Shown: positions 30,265 through 41,511, numbered from the stretch's first letter. The stretch: 64,000 nucleotides of DNA from Opitutales bacterium (GCA_007130045.1 SLTG01000102.1:1-64000); one strand, 5' to 3'. A program made the numbers and translations. Notes: a model not told the origin generated them from the sequence alone.

Positions 30265-31065
30265 TCAATCCACGCGGAAGGTCAGGCTGGGAGTGTAGCT
30301 CTCGCCGTCCGGGGGAGCTTCGAAAGAAGCCAATCGTTCGAACGCCTGGACAATAGAACGGTCGAACTCCTGACTGCCCGACGAGCTGACAACACGCGCG
30401 CCCGTGATCCGGCCCTGAGCGGAAAGGGAAAAGCGCACGGTCGCAGACATTCCCGTGGTCGCTGCGGAAGGTTTGCTCCAGGATCGCTCGATTGCGACTC
30501 GCAGGCGGGCGAAATAGCGCTCCATCTCCCGCTGATCGGTCGCGGAGAGACGGCTGAATTGCTCGATATCGGTCGTCGACGTCACCACCGCCTGCAACTG
30601 CTGCCGGATATTCGAAGTGTCGATCCGCGGCGCCTCGATCGGGGGCGCCGGCTGCGGGCGGGCCTGCTGTTGAGGACGCGCCTGGGGCGTCTGCGGGGTT
30701 CCGTGCTCGGCGCGGAACTGGTTGATTGTCACCCGCTCGTATTGAGGCTCGGGTTCCGGCGCCGGCTGCCGCGGTTCGGGGGGCGGTTCAGGCGCCGGCT
30801 GCGGTCGCTCGCGCGGTTCCGCCGACGGCAGCTCAACTTCCTCCACCTCAAACCGGGGAAGCTCGATCTGCCTGACCTGTCTTGGTTGCGACTCGACAGG
30901 CGAAGGCTGCTGCTGAACTTCGCTCGGCGGATGGTGGAGTTCGAACGGAGGCGAATCCGGCATCTCCTCCCTGGGCGTCACCAAATAACCGGTGAAAAGC
31001 AACGCAAAGAGGACCAAATGCAAGACCACGGCGATTACAAACGCTTTATTCGAACGGTTTTCCAT
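30265..31065 (-). CDS. TonB/TolA-like energy transducer
   Basis: Single N-terminal TM, long Pro/Gln/Arg/Glu linker, TonB-like C-terminus (MSATVRFSLSAQGRITGARVVSSSGSQEFDRSIVQAFERL). Confidence 0.75.
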   Translation of the reverse strand: MENRSNKAFVIAVVLHLVLFALLFTGYLVTPREEMPDSPPFELHHPPSEVQQQPSPVESQPRQVRQIELPRFEVEEVELPSAEPRERPQPAPEPPPEPRQPAPEPEPQYERVTINQFRAEHGTPQTPQARPQQQARPQPAPPIEAPRIDTSNIRQQLQAVVTSTTDIEQFSRLSATDQREMERYFARLRVAIERSWSKPSAATTGMSATVRFSLSAQGRITGARVVSSSGSQEFDRSIVQAFERLASFEAPPDGESYTPSLTFRVD

Positions 31066-31085
31066 ATGGCTGAATCACCCGCATT

Positions 31086-31511
31086 CTACTCCAAACCGAC
31101 CTGTGTGTCCAAACTAATTTTATTCAATCCGCTGTCTTTGATGATATTGAGCAGGTCGACAACCTCCTGGTAATTCGCCGTCCCGGCCGCGCGGACGTTG
31201 AGAACGACGTTGTCGTCGGTCGCCCTCAGATTCTCAAGCCGGCTGCGCATTTCCGGCTCATCCACCCTGTCCTCCCCGAACAGGTACAACCCGGGCCCCT
31301 CGACACCGACCGCCTGATAGCGAACATCCGGCTGCACGCCGTCGTCTTCCCGTTCCTCCTCGCGCGGCAGCTCGAGCGGGATCGTCTGCTCCAGAAGCGG
31401 CGTCGTGATCATGAAGATGATCAGCAGCGAAAACGCGAGGTCGATGAGCGGCGTCACGTTCGGCTCGGCCAGGGCGCTCAAGCGCGGATTTCTGCGAAAG
31501 GTTCTCGCCAT
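31086..31511 (-). CDS. exbD: ExbD/TolR biopolymer transport protein
   Basis: EPNVTPLIDLAFSLLIIFMITTPLLEQTIPLELP. Confidence 0.9.
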   Translation of the reverse strand: MARTFRRNPRLSALAEPNVTPLIDLAFSLLIIFMITTPLLEQTIPLELPREEEREDDGVQPDVRYQAVGVEGPGLYLFGEDRVDEPEMRSRLENLRATDDNVVLNVRAAGTANYQEVVDLLNIIKDSGLNKISLDTQVGLE

Positions 31512-31524
31512 GGCAGCCCCGCGG

Positions 31525-32247
31525 TCAGTCTCCCCACTCCTCCTTGCTTTCCATCTCGATCTGGTCGGCCAGGGTGCTGGCGAAGTTCTCCAGCGCCGTA
31601 ATCATATTCTTCGTCTGCGTCAAAAGGATGTTGTAACCGAAAACCGAAGGGATCGCGACAAGGAGGCCGGCGACCGTCGTCAACAACGCCCCGGACACCC
31701 CCGGCGCCAGCATCTGGAGCGTCGCGGTCGAACGGAGCGCCACCGCCCCGAAGGCGTCCATCACCCCCCAGACCGTGCCGAGCAGCCCGAGGAACGGAGC
31801 CCCGGTCACGATACTGGCCAGGAACACCATCCGCGCCTCGTAGTCCGCGCTCTTCCGCGTCACTCCGCGCTGGAGTGCGTTTTCCATGTGGCTGATCTGA
31901 AGCCGCTTCCCGGTTTCGGGATCGCGCGCGTCCGGATTCTCGGCGCGGCGAAAGGCTTCGACCGCCTCGTGAAACAAGACATTATAGGGAATCGTTTGCG
32001 ACTGCGGCTGCTCCTGGTCGAGGATCGACGTTCCACGCATCAACCGGTCCTCAAAAGCGCGGTTAAGGTCGTCCATCCTGCGGAGGTCCATGTACTTTCC
32101 GATCATGATGGTCCAGGCAATGAGGCTGAAAATGATCAGCAACATCACGATCACCTTCCCCGCGGCGTTGGACTGTGCGAAATAATTGAAAACGTTGGGC
32201 GTGCCCGTCTCGGCGAATGTGGGAAGAAGCAGGAGGTGCTCGATCAT
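31525..32247 (-). CDS. exbB: ExbB/TolQ/MotA proton channel family
   Basis: LGLLGTVWGVMDAFGAVAL, TTVAGLLVAIPSVFGYN. Confidence 0.9.
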   Translation of the reverse strand: MIEHLLLLPTFAETGTPNVFNYFAQSNAAGKVIVMLLIIFSLIAWTIMIGKYMDLRRMDDLNRAFEDRLMRGTSILDQEQPQSQTIPYNVLFHEAVEAFRRAENPDARDPETGKRLQISHMENALQRGVTRKSADYEARMVFLASIVTGAPFLGLLGTVWGVMDAFGAVALRSTATLQMLAPGVSGALLTTVAGLLVAIPSVFGYNILLTQTKNMITALENFASTLADQIEMESKEEWGD

Positions 32248-32440
32248 ACAAGTGTTTTCTTGGCGTTATTCATCGCTCGTTCCATGATTCAGTACAGACG
32301 CGCGCGCAGGCGAATACAACGATTTTCCCCTTTTAATATCGACCCGGTTTCGCGCATGCAAGTCGCACGTTGCAGGATAGGAAAACGAATTAGTGTTGAT
32401 GTTTCAATGCGGACTTCTTTTTTTATACTCCTCACACAAA

Positions 32441-33556
32441 ATGAATTTCAAAGCTCACACACTGGAGGAACTTGAAGCGAAGCGGAGCCGATTGTCTTCA
32501 CGACTCGGACTCGCCGGCTTCGACGGTTTCGTCGATCGGATCGTCACGCCCGTCGCAACGCGGTCGGGACCCGGCGGGAACTTCAAGCCGATCCCCACTA
32601 TCTCCGATTTTGCCAGACGCGTCGAGCGGGCGGCCGGCCAAAGCACGAATATCGAACTCTTCGCCCGGGAACAGCGTCTTGGCGGAAACGGACCGATCAT
32701 GGCTCACGCGCTGCTCACGGGAGGAATGAAGGTCCGGTACATCGGCGCGATCGGCGTTCCCGAGGTACACCCTGTGTTCAAGGACCTTGCCCTGAAAACC
32801 GAAGCGTTTTCCCTGGCCAATCCCGGAGCCACCGACGCCCTGGAGTTTAATGACGGCAAGCTCATGCTTAACTCCACCTCGACGCTCGAGGACGTGACCT
32901 ACGACGCGATTATCCGCGTGATCGGGGAAGGAAAATTCTTCGACCTGTTCTCGCGCCTCCACGTCATTTCGCTGGTCAACTGGACAATGATCCCGTCGAT
33001 GACGGACATCTGGAACGCGCTCCTGGACAAGGTCCTCCCCAATCTGCCCTCGCGCGACCAGCGAACGTTTCTCTTCGACCTGGCCGATCCGGAGAAACGC
33101 TCCGACAGCGACCTGAAAAGCGCTCTTCTAACGATCAAGCGGTTTCAATCCCACGGGAAAACCATTCTCGGCTTAAACCTGAAGGAGGCCAAGAGCGTCG
33201 CCCGCGTCCTGGGAATCAGGGAGGAAGAGCCGAACGAAGACGGCCTCAAACGCCTCGCGACCAAAATCCGCCAGGAACTCTCACTCGGAGTCGTCGCCAT
33301 CCATCCGAGAGATTGCGCGGCCTGCGCGACCCGTGAAGACGCCTGGTACGTCCCCGGGCCCTATACCGAAACGCCCGCGACAACGACCGGAGCGGGCGAC
33401 CACTTCAATGCCGGCTTCACCATCGGACAGACCGTCAACATGTCTCCCCTTGCCTCGTTGACAATGGGCGTGTGCTTCTCAGGCTACATGGTGCGCAACT
33501 CGCGCAGCCCGTCCCTGAACGACATCGACTCCTTTCTCCGAAACTGGCAGGATTGA
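32441..33556 (+). CDS. PfkB-family carbohydrate kinase
   Basis: RLGGNGPIMAHAL and TTTGAGDHFNAGFTIG motifs. Confidence 0.82.
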   Translation: MNFKAHTLEELEAKRSRLSSRLGLAGFDGFVDRIVTPVATRSGPGGNFKPIPTISDFARRVERAAGQSTNIELFAREQRLGGNGPIMAHALLTGGMKVRYIGAIGVPEVHPVFKDLALKTEAFSLANPGATDALEFNDGKLMLNSTSTLEDVTYDAIIRVIGEGKFFDLFSRLHVISLVNWTMIPSMTDIWNALLDKVLPNLPSRDQRTFLFDLADPEKRSDSDLKSALLTIKRFQSHGKTILGLNLKEAKSVARVLGIREEEPNEDGLKRLATKIRQELSLGVVAIHPRDCAACATREDAWYVPGPYTETPATTTGAGDHFNAGFTIGQTVNMSPLASLTMGVCFSGYMVRNSRSPSLNDIDSFLRNWQD

Positions 33557-33574
33557 CACATATCAAGGCATCCA

Positions 33575-34207
33575 ATGCGAAACGGTGTTTTCATCTCATT
33601 TGAAGGATCGGAAGGCAGCGGCAAATCGACTCAGATCGATCGCCTTTCCTCGCGCCTTGAAAAACTGGGCCATTCGGTCACGGTGACCCGTGAACCCGGC
33701 GGCACCGAGATCGGCGAGGAGATCCGTCACCTCCTCAAGCACAGCTCTTCCGGCAAGGAAATGTGTCCGGAAACCGAATTGCTTCTTTTCGCGGCAAGCC
33801 GCGCGCAATTGGTGCGCCAGATAATCGCCCCGGCATTAGGCGAGGGAAAGGTCGTTTTGTGCGATCGTTTTCTCGACTCGACAACCGTCTATCAAGGCGT
33901 GGCGCGGAAACTTTCGAAGGATCCCGTCACAGTGATCAACAACTTCGCGATCGGAGATCTCATGCCGCACCTCACGGTGGTCCTCGACGTTCCCGCCGAG
34001 GTCGGCCTCGAACGGATCCGCCATCGGGTCAGCGACCTGCCGGACCGGATGGAGAAGGAAAACATCCAGTTCTACAAATCGGTCCGCGAGGGATACCTGG
34101 TACTGGCACGATCTCTCCCGGAACGCTTTGTGCTGCTCGACGGAACCGAAGCGCCGGACACCATCGAACAAAAGATCCTGAATGCCCTCGACGAACGCCT
34201 TCCATGA
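33575..34207 (+). CDS. tmk: Thymidylate kinase
   Basis: FISFEGSEGSGKSTQIDRL, TREPGGTEIGEEIRHLL, DRFLDSTTVYQG. Confidence 0.95.
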   Translation: MRNGVFISFEGSEGSGKSTQIDRLSSRLEKLGHSVTVTREPGGTEIGEEIRHLLKHSSSGKEMCPETELLLFAASRAQLVRQIIAPALGEGKVVLCDRFLDSTTVYQGVARKLSKDPVTVINNFAIGDLMPHLTVVLDVPAEVGLERIRHRVSDLPDRMEKENIQFYKSVREGYLVLARSLPERFVLLDGTEAPDTIEQKILNALDERLP

Positions 34208-35147
34208 AAAGATAGACAGCTTGAAGCCGGTCGAAATCCTCCTGCGCTCCGTCAAGGAGGAGCGATTTCCCCAAAGCGTCATTTTATCCGCCAAGAACGT
34301 CGCCCTCCTCGAAGGCGTCGCCTCGCGCCTCGCGCGGGAACTCCTCCGCCACGCGGCGCCAACGGATGAAGCCGCTTCGTTTCCTCTTGAATCCCACCCC
34401 GACCTCCTGATCCTTCGTCCCGCGAAGAAGATGCGCCAGATCTCCGCCGACAGCACCCGCGAGCTGATCCGCAAGATCTCACATTCACCCCAGCTCTCCC
34501 GAAGAAAGGTCGCGCTTATCCACGAGGCCGATCGCATGAACAAGTCCGCCGCCAACATCTTTCTCAAGACCCTCGAAGAGCCTCCGCCCGACACGGTTGT
34601 TTTTTTGCTCACGACGTACCCCTACGCGCTCCTCCCGACGATCCGGAGTCGTTGCCTGTCCTTCCGTTTTCCCGAATCGAACGAGGATGACTGTCCTCCC
34701 GCGTTACATGAATGGCTCGCCGCCTACCGCGAATGGTTGTCGAAGGCGTCGGCGAAAATCCGGCGTCCGGCTGACGTCGCTCCCGTTGCGATCGCGCTTT
34801 ACGGGCTTCTGGCACGCTTTCAGCACACACTGGATGAAGAGACCGCACGAATCTGGGAGGAAGAGAAGGAAAAGCTTTCGTCCGACTTGGACAGCGAACA
34901 ACTCATCGCAATGGAGGTAAGCGTCAAAGTCTCCGTGCGGCACCGGTTTTTTCTCGAAATCGAAGCCGTTACCCACGCCTTTGCACGCGAGTTGGGACAG
35001 CAAACGCGCTCGTTTCCCGGCGCGGCTCTCGCCTCCGCGGTCACCCAACTGGAAAAATGCGCCGGGCTTCTCAACGTGAACCTTAAGGAACAGGCGGCAC
35101 TCGAATATTTTCTGCTTCAGTCCTTGCGAATCTGGGCAAGACGGTAA
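34182..35147 (+). CDS. holB: DNA polymerase III subunit delta' (HolB-like)
   Basis: RELIRKISHSPQLSRRKVALIHEADRMNKSAANIFLKTLEEPPPDTVVFLLTTYPYALLPTIRSRC; overlaps tmk by 26 bp. Confidence 0.85.
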   Translation: MPSTNAFHEKIDSLKPVEILLRSVKEERFPQSVILSAKNVALLEGVASRLARELLRHAAPTDEAASFPLESHPDLLILRPAKKMRQISADSTRELIRKISHSPQLSRRKVALIHEADRMNKSAANIFLKTLEEPPPDTVVFLLTTYPYALLPTIRSRCLSFRFPESNEDDCPPALHEWLAAYREWLSKASAKIRRPADVAPVAIALYGLLARFQHTLDEETARIWEEEKEKLSSDLDSEQLIAMEVSVKVSVRHRFFLEIEAVTHAFARELGQQTRSFPGAALASAVTQLEKCAGLLNVNLKEQAALEYFLLQSLRIWARR

Positions 35148-35168
35148 ACCGGTAATTCTTTATTCATT

Positions 35169-35696
35169 ATGACCTATCCATTCCGCACGCTTCGTTCTCC
35201 GACCTTTCTCCTTGCCCTCCTCCTGCTTCCGGCATCGGTCTCCGCGGACGCGGACGTCCAGGGTCTCGCCAACCGCGCAAATACGGCCATGTCCGAAGAG
35301 AATTGGTCTGAAGCCGACGATTTGCTCGAACAAGCCCTGGCCCGGGCGCCCGAGGCGCCTGAACTCTGGATTGGGCGCGGGTTCACGCGGGTACAAACGG
35401 AGCGGTTCCCCGACGCGCGCGAAAGCTTCGAGAGGGCTCTTGAACTCTACGAGCGGCGGGTCGAGGAGGAACCCGACAATCCCGGGCTCCTGATGAACGT
35501 CGGTTACACGCTGGTTTTGCTCAATCGAAGGGACGATGCACTCGCCTATCTCCGCGCCGCAGCGGAACGCGTTCCCGACCAGCCGGTACTGGCGCGGTTC
35601 GAAGAAATCATCGACAACCTGGAAGAGAATTTTTCTGAATTCATCCTTCCCGAGCAAGCCGAGACCGGCAAAGCGATCGATCCCGCTTCCAGGTAA
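35169..35696 (+). CDS. Tetratricopeptide-repeat protein
   Basis: Signal peptide followed by TPR-like helices (ADDLLEQALARAPEAPELWIGRGFTRVQTERFPDARESFERAL). Confidence 0.75.
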   Translation: MTYPFRTLRSPTFLLALLLLPASVSADADVQGLANRANTAMSEENWSEADDLLEQALARAPEAPELWIGRGFTRVQTERFPDARESFERALELYERRVEEEPDNPGLLMNVGYTLVLLNRRDDALAYLRAAAERVPDQPVLARFEEIIDNLEENFSEFILPEQAETGKAIDPASR

Positions 35697-35729
35697 CCGG
35701 CGGATTTCGCGCCGAACTCGGGCCACCAC

Positions 35730-36512
35730 TCAGCCTTTACGCCGAAGCACCCACAACTCAAGCAGCGCCCATTCCTCTCCCGGATAGTTCTCCTGCTCAA
35801 GGGGCGACAGCCGCCGATGCCGCGACGCCATGCTCCCGACGAATTCCAACTTCTCCAGCAACAACCGCTTCGTCGCATCGGCCTTTTCCAGAGCAAAGGG
35901 ATTGAGGAAGTTGACGAGCATGTAACCCTCTTTCTCCGAACGCGTAAACGGCTCCAATACCGCCTCAATTGACGGAAGTTCCAGGTAAACCAGGGCGGCG
36001 GTGGACACAACGATTTCCGCCGCCTCCATCGCCTTGTCCACCGCCGCCCGCGTTTCGGGAGACGGCGCGTTCAAATCGGCCTCGACAACCTCATCGAAAA
36101 TCCCCGCTCCCTTTGCGTAGGCGAGGGCGTTTCCGGATATGTCGATTCCGGTCGTCCAAACGGGAAAGCGCCTCGGACGGGCGGTTTTTCGACAGGACTC
36201 CGTATCGCGCCAGTTCTCCCGAATCTCCTCCACGCTCATGCCGTGGATCGCGGCAAGCGTCGTGTTGCCGAAACAGCAGCAAAGGTCGACGCAGTTCAAC
36301 TTCTCGCCTTCCGCGGCTTTCCATTCCCACCAGGGCGCTATCAGGCGATCGAAAATCCGCCGGTTGAAATCGTCCGAAACATAGTCCAACGCGTCAATGA
36401 TCCGTTCCTTGAAGGCCACCGGATCCCGTTGCACGTAGATATCGTCGAAGTGCTGTTTTTTCTCGTCGGTCTTGATACCCGGATCACCCGCTTTGCCCAT
36501 TGATTCACTCAT
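35730..36512 (-). CDS. SAM-dependent methyltransferase-like protein
   Basis: VDLCCCFGNTTLA and TTGIDISGNALAYAKGAGIFDEVVEADLN (Rossmann-like motifs I/II). Confidence 0.6.
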   Translation of the reverse strand: MSESMGKAGDPGIKTDEKKQHFDDIYVQRDPVAFKERIIDALDYVSDDFNRRIFDRLIAPWWEWKAAEGEKLNCVDLCCCFGNTTLAAIHGMSVEEIRENWRDTESCRKTARPRRFPVWTTGIDISGNALAYAKGAGIFDEVVEADLNAPSPETRAAVDKAMEAAEIVVSTAALVYLELPSIEAVLEPFTRSEKEGYMLVNFLNPFALEKADATKRLLLEKLEFVGSMASRHRRLSPLEQENYPGEEWALLELWVLRRKG

Positions 36513-36596
36513 AGCGTTACGCCAATTCCAGACCGCGAAAAGGTCAAGAATCGTTTACCGTTGCCATCTACGCCGATCCCCGTATGGATTGGCGTC

Positions 36597-38024
36597 ATGT
36601 CAGTGAATACCCATCCGAAGACGCGGCGCAGTTTTTCGGAGAACGTCAACGTAATGTACGACCGGGCCGCCGTGATCCTGAAACTCGATCCCGGCCTGGC
36701 CGAAATGATTCGGCAGTGCAACGCCGTTTACCAGGTCCGGTTCTCAGTCAAACTCAAGGGAGAACTTCGAGCGTTCATCGGCTGGCGCGCACTCCACAGC
36801 GAGCACCGCCTGCCGGCCAAGGGCGGGATCCGCTACTCGGAGATCGCCAACCTCGACGAGGTGGAAGCCCTCGCCGCCCTTATGTCGTTTAAATGCGCGG
36901 TCGTCGATGTTCCCTTCGGCGGTTCGAAGGGCGCGCTTTGTATAAATCCTCACGAATACGATGAAGATGAACTTGAGAAAATCACCCGGCGCTTCTCGCG
37001 GGAACTGATCAAGAAGGGTTTCATCAGTCCCAGCGTGAACGTGCCCGGTCCGGACCTCGGAACCAGCGCGAGAGAAATGGAGTGGATGTGCGACATGTAC
37101 CGCACTCTCTGTCCCGACGACATCAATGCGGTCGGGTGCGTGACCGGCAAACCGGAATCGCAGGGCGGTATTCGCGGCCGGGTCGAAGCGACCGGGCGCG
37201 GCGTGCAATACGGCATTCGCGAGTACTTCCGCAATCCGAAGGACGTCAAGAAAGCCGGACTTTCAGGCGGGCTCGAAGGCAAACGCATCATCGTACAGGG
37301 ACTCGGCAACGTCGGCTACCATGCGTCGAAGTTTCTGTCCGAGGAGGACGGCGCCATTATCACCGGCATCGTCGAACGCGACGGAGCGCTTCTCGATGAA
37401 AACGGACTCGATGTTGAAAAGGTGCACCAGTGGAGGTTGGAAAGGGGCACGATCAAGGATTATCCCGACGCCCGGTTCATCGAGGATGGTACGTCTTTCC
37501 TCGAAAACGAATGCGACATTCTCATTCCCGCCGCCATCGAGGGACAGATCCACGAACGCAACGCCGCCAGGATTCAGGCAAAGATCGTCGCCGAAGCGGC
37601 CAACGGACCCGTCACCAGCAACGGCGACGACATCCTGCGGGAACGCGGGATCATCGTGATCCCGGATTTCTACCTCAACGCCGGAGGGGTAACCGTTTCG
37701 TACTTCGAATGGATCAAGAATATCACACACATCCGCTTCGGCCGCCTCGAACGCCGGCTGGATGAAATCCGGGGCCACCACCTTGTGGACGTTCTCGAGC
37801 AGATGACCGGACAAAAGGTGCCGGGGGAGTTATCGGCGAAATTGGTGCAAGGCGCCGACGAACTCGATCTTGTCCGCTCCGGCCTGGAAGACACCATGCA
37901 CCTCGCCTATCAGGCGATACGTGATGTCTGGCTGGAAAACGAGCAGGTCGAAGATCTTCGCACCGCCGCTTATGTCGTCGCCACCCGAAAGATCGCCTGC
38001 TCGTACAACCGCGCGGGTCTTTAA
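36597..38024 (+). CDS. gdhA: Glu/Leu/Phe/Val dehydrogenase (glutamate dehydrogenase)
   Basis: [41 protein letters not shown]. Confidence 0.9.
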   Translation: MSVNTHPKTRRSFSENVNVMYDRAAVILKLDPGLAEMIRQCNAVYQVRFSVKLKGELRAFIGWRALHSEHRLPAKGGIRYSEIANLDEVEALAALMSFKCAVVDVPFGGSKGALCINPHEYDEDELEKITRRFSRELIKKGFISPSVNVPGPDLGTSAREMEWMCDMYRTLCPDDINAVGCVTGKPESQGGIRGRVEATGRGVQYGIREYFRNPKDVKKAGLSGGLEGKRIIVQGLGNVGYHASKFLSEEDGAIITGIVERDGALLDENGLDVEKVHQWRLERGTIKDYPDARFIEDGTSFLENECDILIPAAIEGQIHERNAARIQAKIVAEAANGPVTSNGDDILRERGIIVIPDFYLNAGGVTVSYFEWIKNITHIRFGRLERRLDEIRGHHLVDVLEQMTGQKVPGELSAKLVQGADELDLVRSGLEDTMHLAYQAIRDVWLENEQVEDLRTAAYVVATRKIACSYNRAGL

Positions 38025-38092
38025 TTCCTCTTCCACACACCCGTCCTTTCCCATTGAAACGCGACCGTTCGGCGTTAGAGTGTCTTCTCTTT

Positions 38093-39025
38093 ATGGAAGA
38101 AGCAACCGAACTCAATCTCACGGCGGTCGAGGACTACCTTAAGGGACTGCAGGACCGGATCTGCGCGGTTCTGGAAAAGGAGGACGGATGGGAAAGGTTT
38201 AGAGAAGATACGTGGACGCGTGAGGAAGGCGGGGGAGGACGCACGCGGATCCTGGATCGCGGCCGTTATTTCGAAAAAGCGGGCGTCAACTTTTCGCATG
38301 TTCGGGGAGAGCGGCTGCCTCCCTCGGCCTCCGTCGCGCGGCCCGAACTCAAAGACCGGAGCTTCCGGGCAATGGGGGTCTCGCTTGTCATTCACCCGAA
38401 GAGCCCGATGATTCCCACCTCGCACGCCAATATCCGCTTTTTTCAGGCGGTCCAGGAAGGCAAACCCGACACCTGGTGGTTCGGCGGCGGTCTTGATCTC
38501 ACCCCCTATTACGGATTCGAGGAAGACGCCGTCCATTGGCACCGAACCGCAAAGGAAGCCTGCGATCCATTCGGGAAGGAACTCTACCCTCGCTTCAAAA
38601 AAGCCTGCGATGATTATTTCCACATCAAACACCGCGGGGAAACACGAGGGATCGGGGGGCTGTTCTTCGACGATTTCAACGAGCCCGGATTCGACCGGTC
38701 GTTCGCCTTCGCCCGCAACGTCGGCGATCATTTCATCCCCGCCTACCTTCCGATCGTCCAGCGAAGAAAGAATGAGCCGTTCGGAGGTCGGGAGCGCGAC
38801 TTTCAACTGTATCGACGCGGCCGTTACGTTGAGTTCAACCTCGTGTACGACCGCGGCACTCTTTTCGGGCTCCAGTCGGGGGGCAGAATCGAATCCATTC
38901 TGATGTCCCTTCCGCCTATGGCAAAATGGGCCTACAACTGGCAGCCAAAACCGGGCTCTCCGGAGGAAACTCTTCAAAAGGACTTCCTGCGTCCCCGGGA
39001 CTGGCTCGACCTGGAATCGAAATGA
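38093..39025 (+). CDS. hemF: Oxygen-dependent coproporphyrinogen III oxidase
   Basis: [51 protein letters not shown]. Confidence 0.95.
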   Translation: MEEATELNLTAVEDYLKGLQDRICAVLEKEDGWERFREDTWTREEGGGGRTRILDRGRYFEKAGVNFSHVRGERLPPSASVARPELKDRSFRAMGVSLVIHPKSPMIPTSHANIRFFQAVQEGKPDTWWFGGGLDLTPYYGFEEDAVHWHRTAKEACDPFGKELYPRFKKACDDYFHIKHRGETRGIGGLFFDDFNEPGFDRSFAFARNVGDHFIPAYLPIVQRRKNEPFGGRERDFQLYRRGRYVEFNLVYDRGTLFGLQSGGRIESILMSLPPMAKWAYNWQPKPGSPEETLQKDFLRPRDWLDLESK

Positions 39026-39094
39026 ACCTGCACCGCCCTGACTTCCTCCGATCCGCGGAGAGTCTTTGGACTGCAGTCCGACTCACTATACGCC

Positions 39095-40147
39095 ATGCAC
39101 CCAACTGACTCCAACATGACTTCCCGGGAACGCTTCCTGTCGGCCTGTCGCGGCGAGCCTCTCGACGCGCCTCCGCTTTGGATGATGCGGCAGGCCGGCC
39201 GATACTTGCCCGAGTACCGGGAGCTTAAGAAAAAGCACGGATTCCTGAAAATGGTTAAGACCCCGGACCTGGCGACGGAAGTGACGCTCCAGCCTATCCA
39301 TCGATTCGGGTTCGATGCCGCGATCCTCTTCTCGGATATCCTGGTCATCCCCGAAGCAATGGGCCAGCCCTACCGCTTCCGTGACGAAGGCGGCATCGCC
39401 ATGGATTTCCCCGTGCGCACCGGCAAAGATGTCGAAAATCTCGATACTCGGGCCATACGCCCGAATCTTGATTACGTGCCCCGGGCGCTCCGGCTAATCA
39501 GAAAGGAATTGGATGGCAAAACGGCCCTTCTGGGCTTCGCCGGTTCGCCGTGGACCCTGGCGACCTATATGGTCGAAGGAGGCAGCTCCACCCAATACGA
39601 AAAAGTGAAGGAGCTTTTTTACGGGAACCGCGCCTTGTTCGATGTTCTGATGGAAAAGATCACCGGCGCGGTCATCGAGTACTTTCAAATGCAAATTGAA
39701 GCCGGCGCCGACGCGGTCCAGATCTTTGACTCATGGGGAGGCGCCTGCACGGGGCACACGTACAAGGAAGCTTCCCTGAAGTGGATACGCAGAATCGTCG
39801 AATCGATCGGCGGACGCGTGCCGGTGATCCTTTACGCCAAGGGTCTGCACCACCGCGTCAACGACCTCGCGAACGCGGGGCCGGACGTCATCAGCGTGGA
39901 CTGGAGCGCCGACCTTCGCGCGATCAGGGAAACATTGACCAGACCGGTCGCCCTGCAAGGCAATCTCGATCCGGTGCTCCTCAACACAACCCCTGAAATC
40001 GTCCGCTGCGAGGCGAGGTCGATCCTCGACGCGATGAAAGGATATCACGGCGGACATATCTTCAATCTGGGTCATGGAATTCTTCCGACCGCAAAAATCG
40101 AAAACGTCGAAGCACTGGTGGAAACCGTCCGCCGCCCCGAATCATGA
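39095..40147 (+). CDS. hemE: Uroporphyrinogen decarboxylase (start possibly 39116)
   Basis: PPLWMMRQAGRYLPEYRELK, FSDILVIPEAMG, GFAGSPWTLATYMVEGG, NLGHGILP. Confidence 0.95.
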   Translation: MHPTDSNMTSRERFLSACRGEPLDAPPLWMMRQAGRYLPEYRELKKKHGFLKMVKTPDLATEVTLQPIHRFGFDAAILFSDILVIPEAMGQPYRFRDEGGIAMDFPVRTGKDVENLDTRAIRPNLDYVPRALRLIRKELDGKTALLGFAGSPWTLATYMVEGGSSTQYEKVKELFYGNRALFDVLMEKITGAVIEYFQMQIEAGADAVQIFDSWGGACTGHTYKEASLKWIRRIVESIGGRVPVILYAKGLHHRVNDLANAGPDVISVDWSADLRAIRETLTRPVALQGNLDPVLLNTTPEIVRCEARSILDAMKGYHGGHIFNLGHGILPTAKIENVEALVETVRRPES

Positions 40148-41511
40148 ATAAAGGCAAAAGTATTATCATCGTGGGCGGAGGCGTTACCGGGCTCACAACC
40201 GCCTGGCGCCTTGCTCGGGACGGGAAGCCGGTCGAGCTCCTGGAAGCGTCCCCGCGCATCGGCGGCGTCATCCAAACCGAACCCGTGGAGGGCTTCCTGG
40301 CTGAAATGGGGCCGAATACCCTGCAGGAGACCCGCGCCGAGACCGCTGAACTGCTCGCGGACCTCGGCCTCACGGACAAGCGGCTTTACGCGGGTCGCGT
40401 ATCCAAAAATCGTTACATCCTTCGCAATGGAGAACCCAGCCCGCTCCCGCTCTCTCCGGTTTCCCTTTTCTTCGGAAATTTCTTCAGTGTTCCCACCCGG
40501 CTCCGCCTCCTGGCCGAACCCTTCATTCGGCGGGCGCCGGCCGATTCGGTCGAAACGATGGACGAGTTCGTACGGCGGCGGTTGGGACGGGAAATTCTCG
40601 ACTACGCAATCAATCCCTTCGTTGCGGGAACGTTTGCCGCGCGTCCGGAGGATCTGGCCGTGCGCTTTGCCTTTCCGAGGCTCCATCAGATGGAACAACA
40701 GAATGGTTCACTCGTGAAAGGAGCCATTTTCGGCAAGAAACACAAACCGAGCGGCCGGCGGGGCATTTTTTCGTTTCCTCAGGGCCTCCGGGCGCTTCCG
40801 GACGCATTGGCCGGCGGCATCGGAGACCGAATCCGGACTGGCGTGCGGGTGCGGGCGATCGAGAGCGACGGTCAATCCCGCTGGACCGTTGTCGCCGAAA
40901 AAGAAGGAACGACCGTTCGCTTCGAAAGAGACGGCGTCGTTCTCGCAGTTCCCCCTCGCGCGTTAAGGGATATCGAAATCAACGGAAAACTCGCCGAAGA
41001 ACGCCTTTTCCTCAGAACGCGCCTGCCGGCCCCTCCTCTCTCTGTCGTGTTCCTTGGATACCGCCGCGAACAGGTTCAACACCCGCTGGACGGATTCGGA
41101 ATGCTCGTCCCGGAAAAGGAAGAAAGAAAGATTCTCGGCGTGCTTTTCTCATCATCACTTTTCGAGGGACGTGCGCCCGAAGGGTTCGTATCCCTGACGG
41201 TCTTTGTCGGCGGGAGCCGCCAACCCGAGCTGGCGTTGAAAAGCGAGCCGGAGCGTGAGGAACTGGTACGCAACGAACTGGGCGACCTGCTCGGCGCGAA
41301 GGGTGATCCGTGCCTGATCCGCCACGCGTTCTGGCCCGAAGTCATCCCCCACTACTCGACCGGACACGGAGGACTGCTCGAGGACCTCGATGCACTCGAA
41401 CTGGCCCATCCCGGCCTGTTTATCGGCGGACCCGTTCGACAAGGCGTGTCGATCGGGGACTGCATCGCCTCCGGCTTCAACCTTGCTAAACGCTCTCAGC
41501 GCCCCCGCTGA
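40144..41511 (+). CDS. hemG: Protoporphyrinogen oxidase (FAD-dependent)
   Basis: VGGGVTGLTTAWRLARDGKPVELLEAS, FSFPQGLRALPDALA, LFIGGPVRQGVSIGDCIASG; overlaps hemE by 4 bp. Confidence 0.9.
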   Translation: MNKGKSIIIVGGGVTGLTTAWRLARDGKPVELLEASPRIGGVIQTEPVEGFLAEMGPNTLQETRAETAELLADLGLTDKRLYAGRVSKNRYILRNGEPSPLPLSPVSLFFGNFFSVPTRLRLLAEPFIRRAPADSVETMDEFVRRRLGREILDYAINPFVAGTFAARPEDLAVRFAFPRLHQMEQQNGSLVKGAIFGKKHKPSGRRGIFSFPQGLRALPDALAGGIGDRIRTGVRVRAIESDGQSRWTVVAEKEGTTVRFERDGVVLAVPPRALRDIEINGKLAEERLFLRTRLPAPPLSVVFLGYRREQVQHPLDGFGMLVPEKEERKILGVLFSSSLFEGRAPEGFVSLTVFVGGSRQPELALKSEPEREELVRNELGDLLGAKGDPCLIRHAFWPEVIPHYSTGHGGLLEDLDALELAHPGLFIGGPVRQGVSIGDCIASGFNLAKRSQRPR

